Assembly: GCF_035222485.1 (NCBI RefSeq)
Contig: NC_085924.1
Location: 1,922,001-1,986,000 of the forward strand
Reading direction: 5' to 3'
DNA length: 64,000 nt
Source: Podospora pseudoanserina
Lineage: Eukaryota; Ascomycota; Sordariomycetes; Sordariales; Podosporaceae
Shown here in pieces: positions 55,905 to 64,000 of the stretch. Each line of letters starts with the position of its first letter. The first letter of the stretch is position 1. The notes under the pieces are model-generated. The model had not been told where the DNA came from and made no database searches. It saw only the letters and a list, made by a program, of their open reading frames with translations. The position numbers were made by a program, and so were the translations under genes.

Positions 55905-58592
55905 TTACCTGCTGTCAGTAGGCAACTCGACCCCACTGTCCCTGTCCTGTGCATCTGGCCTCCACGTTTTTCGTCGTTCTTTCTCATCCTCAGTGTCACT
56001 GCTGTCAAGGTCGTCGTCTAATTGAGGATTTTCCCCATATAAAGAGTCCTCATTGAGATCGTCATCATAGCGAGGGTTGTCGCCGTAGAGGGAGTCGTCT
56101 CTAAGATCATCATCCGAGCGAAGGATGTCCCCATAAAGAGAATCATCTCGAAGATCGTCGTCTAAGCGGGGGTTGTCCCCATAAAGAGAGTCGTCTCTGA
56201 GATCATCGTCCAAGCGAGGGTCGTCTCCATAGAGGGAATCGTCCTTCAGGTCGTCGTTTTCGATGTCGGTACCACCTAGATTGTCCAACCGAGGCTCTTC
56301 CCCATAAAGAGAGTCGTCTTTCAGTTCATCCTCGTAGTCTTCAATATCGTTTTCCATGACGCTTCCATCCTCTTCCTGTTGCGGTTCTAGAGCCTCAATC
56401 TCCTCGGGAACAAGTACCCGACCGCCCAACTCAACGTCGCTGACGGTAATATTGTAGGCAAGAGCTCGTTTTCCTTCCTTGATCAGCTCCTCCGTCCACC
56501 CCAAACACCGCTTCAGACTTTGGTTCATTTTCTGACTGTCGACGAGTAGTTGTTGATGCTTGGAGAGATCAATCTGAAGCCTCCGCTCGTCTCTCTTCTG
56601 GCGCGACTCATTGCGCTCCGTGTTCGCCCCGGAACTGCCCGAATCCGAATGCTCCGAGCCAGACATGAAATCTTCCTCCTCCTCCTCTTCTTCCTCTTCG
56701 TCTTCCTCTTCCAGTTCCTCTATCGCAGCGTCCCCCGCCGCAATCTCACCCTCTCCCTCGTTGAGATCATTCAGCTCCATTCCAGCTTTCGCCAACCCCC
56801 CACCTGCAGCTGTCGAGGCCGATGGGACGCGGTTACTCAACGAGGCCATGCTCATCCTCGACATCCGCTTATAACGCCGCAGCTCAGCAGTCTGCTTCCG
56901 CAATTGTCTTTCCAACGTCCTATTGATTGCCTCAAGACTGGCGTTTGTAATTTGCAAATCTTGCACTTTGCGCTCTCGGCGCGCGTTGGCGACCAAATCA
57001 CTCAGCGGTTCCTTTTCCTGCGAGCTAGACTTCGCTGGGCTGTTCAGCGACTCTGACTTCCCTTCTTCTGATTCGGCAAAATCCTCGGCAGCCTGAAGAA
57101 GTGATGCAAAGCCACTCATGCCTGGGCTTCCTGGAAGAATCGTGCTCGGTGGGGCAAATAGGGGAGATGTTGCCTCAGAGGCAGGGGTGGGGGGGATGGA
57201 GCCATGAGAAGACATAAGCCTGGCTATGGCAGGAGCATCGGCAATGGTCAGGCTCTTTGGGCGAGCGTGGGCTCTTTCTGCACCGGTAGAATGGGGAGTT
57301 TGTTCCAGTCCAGACCATCCTTGGCTGCCCACGCTGAGTCGATGGTGTGAGCTCGCTATGGGGGATCGGGGAGACACAAGGGGCGTGTTGTGTCCGCTCT
57401 TGACCTTGGGTTGGACCCCAACAGGAGAAGTTGGCCTGAGCGCATTGCCCGTCCGGTTTGTTGGTATTCTAGAAGCTGTAGACACGACCGAGCTCGGTCC
57501 TCTCCTCGTTGGTCCAAATTTGGGGGCAGGCTGTAATTCTGGTGCTCCGTTTGCGTAAAAGAACTTGCTCATGAGACTGTCATTGCTGGTGGCAGCAGGA
57601 GACACCAGTGGAGAGACAACACTTGATCGATCTGGAGCAGGGCTTCCGCTGGCATGGAAAAAAGTTGTGTTCCTCGCTTGTTGCGGTGCAACTACTGGTC
57701 TCGGATGTGCTTGCTGGGTCTGTCTCGGAACGTCTGCGGCATAAAAGAACTTTGAATCCGGGTCCTGACGATGGCCAGCGCCACTCACATCGGAGGCCGG
57801 ACTGAATGTTACTACGGGTCGTCTCGAAGTCACATCGTCAACAACGGATGGCGAGATAGCCAGCCCATTTCTACTGTCGAAAGAATCGTGTCGTTCAATA
57901 TTGGGGGTGGCGTTCGGAGTGCTGTGGGCGCTTTCAACGCGGTTTTGTCTTGACCCAGATCTCGGTGTGACATTGGTGGTGTTTAGGAATGCGGCTACGG
58001 GGGAAGTGATGTCGAGTTTATCGCGCGGCCCCGAGCCATTGGCGCTCAAGATGGTATCAGGCCTTGGGCGTCGTGGCAGCGGTGTCGCAACGCTTGTCGG
58101 GTTCTGGTGTTGAGTAGAAGTAGTAGAAGGAGCAAGACGCGTCGCTACTTTCGGAGTCACTGGCGGTTTGCCGCTGTTGTTTACTGCCTTTGCTGCGGTT
58201 GGGACTTGTGGCTGTCGAGTACCAGTGGGACCTGGTCGCTCGTAGGATGGCATCCTGGGAGTGGTCTGCCTCGCCGTCGTCGGCGTGGGCGCTTTCGGAT
58301 CAAATCCTGCCCTCATGCCCCGTGCTGTCGACGTTGCATTTTGGTCCCTCCGTTTGAACGGATGGCGGGACAACGGCACGGCAGGGGACGAGGCGGAGGT
58401 GGTCGTCGGGGCGGCTGGACAGGCGGCTGCGGTGGTGGTGATGCGTGTTGTTCTGTGGCCCGAGGCGGACGTGGTGGTAGTCAGAATACCCGCCGAGGGC
58501 TTTTTCCTCAGCGTCGGTGGCTGTGTTGCCGTGGTAGTTGATTCTCGCGGGTCGGCGGGTGGGTGCGAAGGAGGGATTGGGGGCGGAGGCAT
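55905..58592 (-). CDS. Large disordered coiled-coil protein with C-terminal 16-aa tandem repeats
   Basis: Intronless, 895 aa. Residues 1-490 are Pro/Ser/Thr-rich and basic with recurring SKFFYA(A/N)(D/G) and TTFFHASG motifs, at least three copies. A short conserved stretch (TILPGSPGMSGFASLLQAAEDFAE) precedes a coiled coil (VANARRERKVQDLQITNASL, EAINRTLERQLRKQTAELRR). A long acidic run (EEEDEEEEEEEEEDF) and a second helical part (RRLQIDLSKHQQLLVDSQKM) follow. The last 130 residues hold about six copies of a D-L-R-D-D-S-L-Y-G-D-N-P-R-L-D-D unit. It looks like a cytoskeletal, septal or spindle-pole scaffold of filamentous fungi, but no family was recognised. Confidence 0.85.
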   Translation of the reverse strand: MPPPPIPPSHPPADPRESTTTATQPPTLRKKPSAGILTTTTSASGHRTTRITTTAAACPAAPTTTSASSPAVPLSRHPFKRRDQNATSTARGMRAGFDPKAPTPTTARQTTPRMPSYERPGPTGTRQPQVPTAAKAVNNSGKPPVTPKVATRLAPSTTSTQHQNPTSVATPLPRRPRPDTILSANGSGPRDKLDITSPVAAFLNTTNVTPRSGSRQNRVESAHSTPNATPNIERHDSFDSRNGLAISPSVVDDVTSRRPVVTFSPASDVSGAGHRQDPDSKFFYAADVPRQTQQAHPRPVVAPQQARNTTFFHASGSPAPDRSSVVSPLVSPAATSNDSLMSKFFYANGAPELQPAPKFGPTRRGPSSVVSTASRIPTNRTGNALRPTSPVGVQPKVKSGHNTPLVSPRSPIASSHHRLSVGSQGWSGLEQTPHSTGAERAHARPKSLTIADAPAIARLMSSHGSIPPTPASEATSPLFAPPSTILPGSPGMSGFASLLQAAEDFAESEEGKSESLNSPAKSSSQEKEPLSDLVANARRERKVQDLQITNASLEAINRTLERQLRKQTAELRRYKRMSRMSMASLSNRVPSASTAAGGGLAKAGMELNDLNEGEGEIAAGDAAIEELEEEDEEEEEEEEEDFMSGSEHSDSGSSGANTERNESRQKRDERRLQIDLSKHQQLLVDSQKMNQSLKRCLGWTEELIKEGKRALAYNITVSDVELGGRVLVPEEIEALEPQQEEDGSVMENDIEDYEDELKDDSLYGEEPRLDNLGGTDIENDDLKDDSLYGDDPRLDDDLRDDSLYGDNPRLDDDLRDDSLYGDILRSDDDLRDDSLYGDNPRYDDDLNEDSLYGENPQLDDDLDSSDTEDEKERRKTWRPDAQDRDSGVELPTDSR
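56015..56328 (-). repeat. 48-bp coding tandem repeat, about six copies
   Basis: Each unit encodes the 16-residue motif DSLYGDxPRLDDDLRD with few changes. The first copy is separated from the rest by an eight-residue insert (LGGTDIEN), and the last is the most diverged (DLNEDSLYGENPQLDD). The DSLYG core is invariant in all copies while neighbouring positions vary. Confidence 0.95.
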
Positions 58593-59530
58593 CGCGTTCG
58601 ATTCGCTATGGCGGATTTCTAAAGGTGCGTGGCTGGTCGCTGGTTGAACCCTGAGTTTGGCTTTGGGCCGCTCTGACTGGCTGACATTGCCGAGAAATAC
58701 AATGGGATTAGCCGTTATTTCTCAGAACTCGGTGCGAAAGTCGATAAACCGCTCCCACGAAGGGCCAATCTCGAGGAAATAAGCACAATAATCTTCAATT
58801 GAGCAGTGACAAAACAATACCAGGGGCCTGTGGGAAAAGGAGACGAAGCTATGGAGTTGTATCCGTAGTCTACCTATGCTGATGAGCCCAAGGCCCCAAT
58901 CCATCCGGGACGCACCGGGGCCCCTCTCTCGTCCTCCACCCTCACCGCTTCACACCGCCCAAGCCAGCATGACCAGCACGGCCAGCCAGGTTCGTCCCAT
59001 CAATTGCTTTGCGTGTGTGGTGAACATCTCGATGCATTGGGCTGCAACCTGCACCTGGAACCCCGCCAACTTGTGTCTGTCAGAGACTCAGGTTGGACAG
59101 GCCGGTGGCCGGACAGACAGCTGAGGCACCCGCTGCAGGGCTCCCCTGCTCCCGGACCCCACAAAACACATGTCTGTCGAGATGGAGGCGGGGCCGCTTC
59201 ATCGAAATGCCTGCTCTCTGCCCTGCTGACATTTCCAAGCGCCTTCCAGAGCCCACGCTGATGAAACAATATTGAGATTCCCAAGACAAAGGAAAAAGAA
59301 CTTGCATCGACCTCGACAACCCATCACCACCGATTCCCACCTCGACGTGTGGCGCAAGGCGCAAACCACATCACCCTCCAGTTTTGAACCACAGCGCATC
59401 AAGCTCTAACGCACAGCCTAACGGATCTCCACTACAAAGTCCAAAAAAGGCGCTTGGGCCTTTCTCCGATCCCGTCCCATGCCACGATAACATATGACCG
59501 TTACCAACGCTTCCCCGAGCCCGCCTAAGC
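58593..59530. other. Intergenic, 0.9 kb, divergent promoter region
   Basis: Between the coiled-coil gene (minus) and the cytochrome b5-domain gene (plus). Frames of 60-94 codons near 58876-59402 lack any family signal. Confidence 0.6.
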
Positions 59531-60463
59531 ATGGCGTTACTGGGAGTGACTCTGATAATTGCCTCTCTCATTCTACTCTGTATGCGGAGACCACAGTGGT
59601 TTCCCTCCCTGTTTGGAGGCGCTCTTCAGCCGGAGACCAAGGAAGAAAAGCACACCGACGACGGCCTGCAAAATCGACATGCCCCACCAGCGCTCGTGGT
59701 CCAACAAGCACACGACGCCAACGACGACATCGACGACATTGACGAACAGTCAACCCCCAAGGCATCCGCCACAATAGTGGTTGACAACGCTCCCGTCCCA
59801 ACTCTAAATCTCTCCGAGCCAGAGCCAGAACCGGCGCCAAAACCCCAGATCCGACCACCGGTGCCTCTGTTCTCAGCACCCCCACCAGCACAATCACCCA
59901 ACAACCTACTGATGCCCCCTCCCTCCCGACCACCAACCCTCCGCCCCACCCCATCTTCCTCCCTCTCCCCAGCGCCCTCCCGTCTCTCCCCCGCCCCAGC
60001 GCGCGGACCAGGCTGTTCAACCCTCGCCCCTCCCCCAACCCACTCCACCAAACCCTCCAAGCCCTCCAAAGCCGTCGTCCTCACCCCGGGGCACTCCCCT
60101 CTCGACTGGGCCCGCCTCTCCGGAAACCCCTCCGCCGACCTCCGCGGCCTCCCCCCCGGAACGCCCTACCTGCGTGTGACACCATCCATGCTGAAGAGAC
60201 AAACCGGCAGAAAGGGGAAAGATGCCTGGACGGTGCTGAGCGGGAAGGTGTATAATCTCACCCCTTACCTACCATTCCACCCCGGAGGAGAGCCAGAGTT
60301 GCTCAGGTGCGCGGGGAGAGACGGAACGAGGTTGTTTGGGGAGATTCACCCGTGGGTGAACTACGAAGGCATGCTGAGTGCTTGTCTGGTGGGAATCTTT
60401 GTCACAGAAGAGGAGGCTGCTGCTGCCGCGGCGGGGGTTGGCGGGATGGAAGATATGGACTGA
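59531..60463 (+). CDS. Cytochrome b5-domain protein with N-terminal membrane anchor
   Basis: Intronless, 310 aa. MALLGVTLIIASLILLCM is a single membrane anchor. A 170-residue Pro/Ser-rich linker follows. The C-terminal haem-binding domain reads RVTPSMLKRQTG, then WTVLSGKVYNLTPYLPFHPGG (His250) and AGRDGTRLFGEIHPWVNYEG (His273), with both axial histidines present. The fusion resembles fungal relatives of yeast Irc21 and the b5 domain of animal Cyb5R4. It would act as an electron carrier at a membrane, probably the ER. An alternative in-frame start within the linker is unlikely because the anchor would be lost. Confidence 0.92.
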   Translation: MALLGVTLIIASLILLCMRRPQWFPSLFGGALQPETKEEKHTDDGLQNRHAPPALVVQQAHDANDDIDDIDEQSTPKASATIVVDNAPVPTLNLSEPEPEPAPKPQIRPPVPLFSAPPPAQSPNNLLMPPPSRPPTLRPTPSSSLSPAPSRLSPAPARGPGCSTLAPPPTHSTKPSKPSKAVVLTPGHSPLDWARLSGNPSADLRGLPPGTPYLRVTPSMLKRQTGRKGKDAWTVLSGKVYNLTPYLPFHPGGEPELLRCAGRDGTRLFGEIHPWVNYEGMLSACLVGIFVTEEEAAAAAAGVGGMEDMD

Positions 60464-60764
60464 TGTTGGATTGGGAAGACTCCCGCCGGGCTTCTACGAT
60501 ACGCTCGAGCAATGGGCTGGCTATGTGGTAAGACGTGGAAACAATGCTTGGGAAGAAAGACATGCTTGGCATTTCAGAGGTCATAGAATATGATACCCCA
60601 AATAGACAAGAACTGGTTACTTGATGCTCATTACCAATATGTCACCTTGTTAAGTGATGAATGTGTAAAATTGACTATTCGCTGGTCCAGGAACCGTAAT
60701 TAATTTGATATGTAACCGCACTTGCCATAGCCCACTTCAAAGATGCAGAGAGGGAGTTGTCTCT

Positions 60765-63497
60765 TCACTTCCGCCTGCCAAACCGGAACTTCAACTCATC
60801 ATCACTGTCGTCGTCGCTTTCGTCTCTACTGGCAGCCATGAACCCTCCCCAACGCGGCTTCTTCGCTTCCCTCGAGCTACTAGGTGAGGCATTCAGCGGT
60901 GGTGCTGCTCGCTTGTTGCTGCTCTGCGACTGCGTTTGCGTGCTCTGTGCCTGTGACTGGCCCTTCCAAGCATTGGCCCGCTCCGCTGCCTTGGCCGCCC
61001 TCGACCTTGCTGGCTCGGGTGTTGGCTCTGGTGCTGCTCGGTCCTTGTCCATAACATCCACATCATCTTCGTCCTCATCACTGCTGTCGATGGTGAGAAT
61101 GTTCCTCCTGGGAGGGGCCTTGGTTTTCTCGGGGGTGGGATTGCTGGTTTGCTGCTGCGTTTGAGATTGACGTTGGCTGGTGGCATCGTTCTTTTGGCGA
61201 CTGTTGGAGTCGTTCTCGAGCCAATACTCGTCACCGATACCATTGCTCTTTGGCCGAACCTCTTCTAGGGGAATTACTGTTCGTGATGCTTGCCGTCCAG
61301 TGGCTGCACCTTGCTTTCGGAACTGCTTGTAATTCCTACGACCATTCCATTTGGGATCCCAACGACCGTCGGCAATGTCCTGTTCACGCGTACGACTGGT
61401 ACCAGCTCCCCCTGTCCATGGCTCAGGGAAGCGAACCTCACATTCCTGGACCGTTTCAAGTTGCAGCCTGCGAATTTCCGCATAATCAATCTCATCATCG
61501 CCCAACTCGGTCAGTGCTCGACGTTCCGCGGCTGCTCTGGCTTCGGCCTCTTCGCGCTGTTTGCGCGCCAGCTCCAAGATATGGTCACCGCCTGCTGTTT
61601 TCTTGCCTTTCCCTTTCGTACCTCGCCCCTTCTCACTTTTGTCTTGGGGAGATTCAATCACCATCTCGTCCTTGTCCTCGTCCTTAACTGGAGGCTCCGG
61701 TTCCGGTGGTGGGGGCACAGGCGGCTCTCCTGCCTGAATACGCCTGCGTTTGGCTGCCGCGGCTGTGGGGGCAATGTTGGCTAGTAATGCCGATTCATCA
61801 TGTTCTGGCAAGGGTGAGAGTGGGCGTTTGCGCGTAGCTCGAGGCGGAGGGCGCGACTCGGGTGCGGTCTCTTCCTCTGGACGATCAAGAGGGTCCTGGT
61901 ACTGCGAAACAAACAGACCATCCTGTGACGCTTCGACTGCGGGCTGGCTTAGTTCGGGAAGGTTAGGTTGAACGGGGCCTATCTCTTGAGTCGGCTCGGG
62001 GTTGTCGCCCTCGATGTCAAAGCCTTTGAATCTGCTTACACCTCTTCGAGTCCGCACTCTTCGAGGAGGCAGTTGTGGCGAGGGTTCTCTCTCCACCTCT
62101 CTTTGCTGGGGCGCTGTCGGCTCGGTCGATGGCTGATCTATTTCCATGCGAACACCTGGTTCTTTGTGAGCTTCAGGACGTGACATTGCCGGTTCGGATT
62201 GACTAGCCTCTTCCAAGGGGCGTCGCAACATGGAAGCATCGCAGTCCAGAATCGCCTCAATAAATTCGCGCTGGTCGATTGGTCGATGGTCGAGCCGCTG
62301 AGCAAATTCTGTGAGAAACTGCGCATACCATTCGTAGTTTTCATCTTTCGGGATGTATCGAACAAGCACCACTCCCTTCCCCTCGCTGCCATCCTCAAAA
62401 GACCCAAGCCCCTTTTCACCAGCCACGCCTTTGACGAAACGGACGAAATCATCCACGTCCGTTCGTCCTGGCGTCACCGCATTCAACACCGCTTTACCCC
62501 TCCCAGAAGTGATGGGAGAGAGGAGGTTTTCAAACTGTTTCTTCTCGTAAAAAACAAACGTATACCCTTCAAACACCTCCTGTCGCCGTTCATCCGGAGC
62601 GTAGGCTGTGCTGGGTCGTTCTCCGGTCTCTTCACCTCGTGGCGGCAAGTGGTCGAGAGCATTGGGCCAATGGTGATCAAAGTCTTGTTCCAACGCGCTC
62701 GACGAGCCTTCCTCGGCATCGGCTGGTGTTGTTGCTGCATTGATGATGGTGTTGATGAAGCTCTCGGTGACAATAAGTTTGCCATTAATGAGAGCTTGAA
62801 GCCCCTTCGACGTGTTGCGCTTCTTTGACACGACGTGGGTGGTGGTTTCTTCGTATTCAGCCGAGTATTTTATATCCAATTGTTCGAGATCATCGCGAAG
62901 CTTTGTCCACGGGTCTGCACGTAACTCCTTGGTAGTGAAGGAGAAGCTCAGCACAACGGGGTACCACTGAATGCTATATCACAGCCACACCGCGTGTCAG
63001 CCATCGCAATGACAGATATACAGCGAGGAAGGCTTACCGCAGAAGCTTCTGGCACATTCCTAGCTTGACTGTATTCACAGTCTCGGTGAGGACTTTCTTC
63101 TGGCCGCGTATCTGGACATCGTTTACGGTGGTTCCCTTTTTTGAATCGAGATCTTCAATGGTGATCTGGGATCTGGAGGTAATGTTGCGCTACTATCGTC
63201 AACGCCAGTCGCGCTTTAACAATACTGGGTGCTACATACGCCGCCGCCTTCCGGGACAGGCTCAACCTTGATGGTGATGTGTTTACGCGAAATGGTCTTG
63301 TCAGAGATAATGAGCTGACCAGCCTCAGATACCGTGCGGCCGAAGAGGTAGAGCTTTCCAGGCCGCAGCCAGAGCTTCTTGCCTGGTTTGCGCGTTAGCT
63401 GCAGGTACGCTTGCAAAAAGCAGGGATGCAGTGATTGAAGATAGAAACGACGGTTTCGAGGCTTACCTTCGAAAAGATCGCTCTCAAGCAGCCACAT
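60765..63497 (-). CDS. NBS1: NBS1 homologue, MRN complex DNA-repair protein
   Basis: Four exons: 63497-63467, 63382-63240, 63189-63038 and 62973-60765 (844 aa). The FHA domain (1-108) reads LWLRPGKLYLFGRT, IISDKTISRKHITIKVEP and RNITSRSQITIEDLDSKKGT, with the fold's Arg, SxxH and N. Tandem BRCT domains follow (110-330: LLRIQWYPVVLSFSFTTKEL, ETTTHVVSKKR, then EGYTFVFYEKKQF). A long disordered part leads to NGRRNYKQFRK near residue 655, a match to the Mre11-binding motif, and to the acidic C-terminus DDDSDDELKFRFGRRK, like the Tel1/ATM-binding FxF/Y motif. It recruits Mre11-Rad50 and Tel1 to double-strand breaks. It converges on the cytochrome b5 gene, 300 bp apart. Confidence 0.95.
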
Positions 63498-63872
63498 GAT
63501 TGTTGCTTGAGGCAAGGCAAGGCAGTAGAGAGTAGAATAGGTTCGATAAAGATGGCACGAATCTGAGGGTGCTGCAGCTGGTGCGCGTGGGACCAAGGAT
63601 TGCCGTCCTAGAAAAGTCCAGAAAGTTGAAGCTCGGAGCATTGGAGAGGTACCGACACGTCATTTACGCGACTCCACGTGACTATAATGCACTCTCCACA
63701 TGGACCCAAGCACGGGTCACTACAATAGTTTGATAATGAGAACCTTGAGGGCCAGATAGGGAGATCGGGCTATTTCAATGACCATCATGACTTGAACTAC
63801 TTCCTAAGTAGGTATCTATACACAAAGCTACCAATATTTGCCAGTTTTTTCCAACAAAGGCCTTCTTCCCAT
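63498..63872. other. Intergenic, 0.37 kb
   Basis: 5' region of NBS1, which follows a further leftward gene. Both are transcribed toward the left. No other feature was seen. Confidence 0.5.
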
Positions 63873-64000
63873 TCAAACAAGAGTTGGGTTCAAAATAGCA
63901 AGCTCTTGCAAATGCTTGCGCCAGGCCCCGACATGATCTTCCATGACAAAACTGTCAGTCGCTGCTACCTTCTGGCCCTGTTTAACTCCATAAAGATACG
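63873..64000 (-). CDS. Partial gene, C-terminal 42 codons (unknown)
   Basis: An open frame enters from the right edge and ends at the TGA complementary to 63873-63875. The visible C-terminus reads YLYGVKQGQKVAATDSFVME then DHVGAWRKHLQELAILNPTL and a final Val. The composition looks like a genuine helical protein end rather than noise. No family was recognised, and the rest lies outside the window. Confidence 0.5.
   Translation of the reverse strand, partial: YLYGVKQGQKVAATDSFVMEDHVGAWRKHLQELAILNPTLV

Noticed and set aside
1-64000. tRNA genes, rRNA, transposons, CRISPR arrays, biosynthetic cluster
   Set aside because: No B-box-like tRNA signature, transposase or reverse-transcriptase motif, terminal repeat or PKS/NRPS gene was recognised by eye. 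A covariance-model scan for tRNA and snoRNA was not possible here.

Overview
The window reads as nuclear DNA of a filamentous ascomycete, most likely a Sordariomycete (Sordariales-like). The basis is about 27 genes, most with zero to four short introns of roughly 50-80 nt (GTAAGT-type donors, CTAAC-like branch sites, CAG/TAG acceptors), fungal-specific families (DUF1996, CFEM, Pth11/SAT4-type 7TM receptor, filamentous-fungal F-box protein) and GC-biased third codon positions. Exon models were built by eye from donor and acceptor motifs and reading-frame continuity. No gene looks viral or transposon-derived, and I found no CRISPR, rRNA or tRNA gene.

Layout. 0-13 kb: a gene start cut by the left edge, two alpha/beta hydrolases on opposite strands, a secreted DUF1996 protein, a 2.5 kb gap, a secreted copper amine oxidase and a conserved protein of unknown role. 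13-21.3 kb: an island rich in secreted cysteine-containing proteins of unknown role (small secreted protein, 282-aa secreted protein, CFEM protein, 493-aa secreted beta-rich protein, 194-aa beta/gamma-crystallin-like protein), interrupted by an AIF/AMID-like FAD oxidoreductase. 21.4-26.5 kb: a GMC oxidoreductase and a seven-helix receptor-like protein. 27.7-44.6 kb: mostly housekeeping genes: phosphopantetheine adenylyltransferase, DCAF7/TTG1-type WD40 protein, eEF1B-beta, TRAX, GPI mannosyltransferase 1 (GPI14), a CAJ1-type DnaJ protein, a UDP-rhamnose-type epimerase/reductase and squalene synthase (ERG9). 46-54 kb: a secreted subtilisin, a 4.1 kb gene-poor gap and an F-box protein. 55.9-64 kb: a coiled-coil protein with C-terminal 16-aa repeats, a cytochrome b5-domain protein, NBS1 of the MRN complex and the 3' end of a further gene.

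The genes do not form a recognisable biosynthetic cluster. The part most likely to hold undescribed biology is 18.2-21.3 kb. There a secreted protein with a Ser/Thr-rich, aerolysin-like beta region and a crystallin-like C-terminus lies next to a short secreted crystallin-like protein, an arrangement that recalls animal beta-gamma-crystallin/aerolysin-like proteins. That functional reading is inference.
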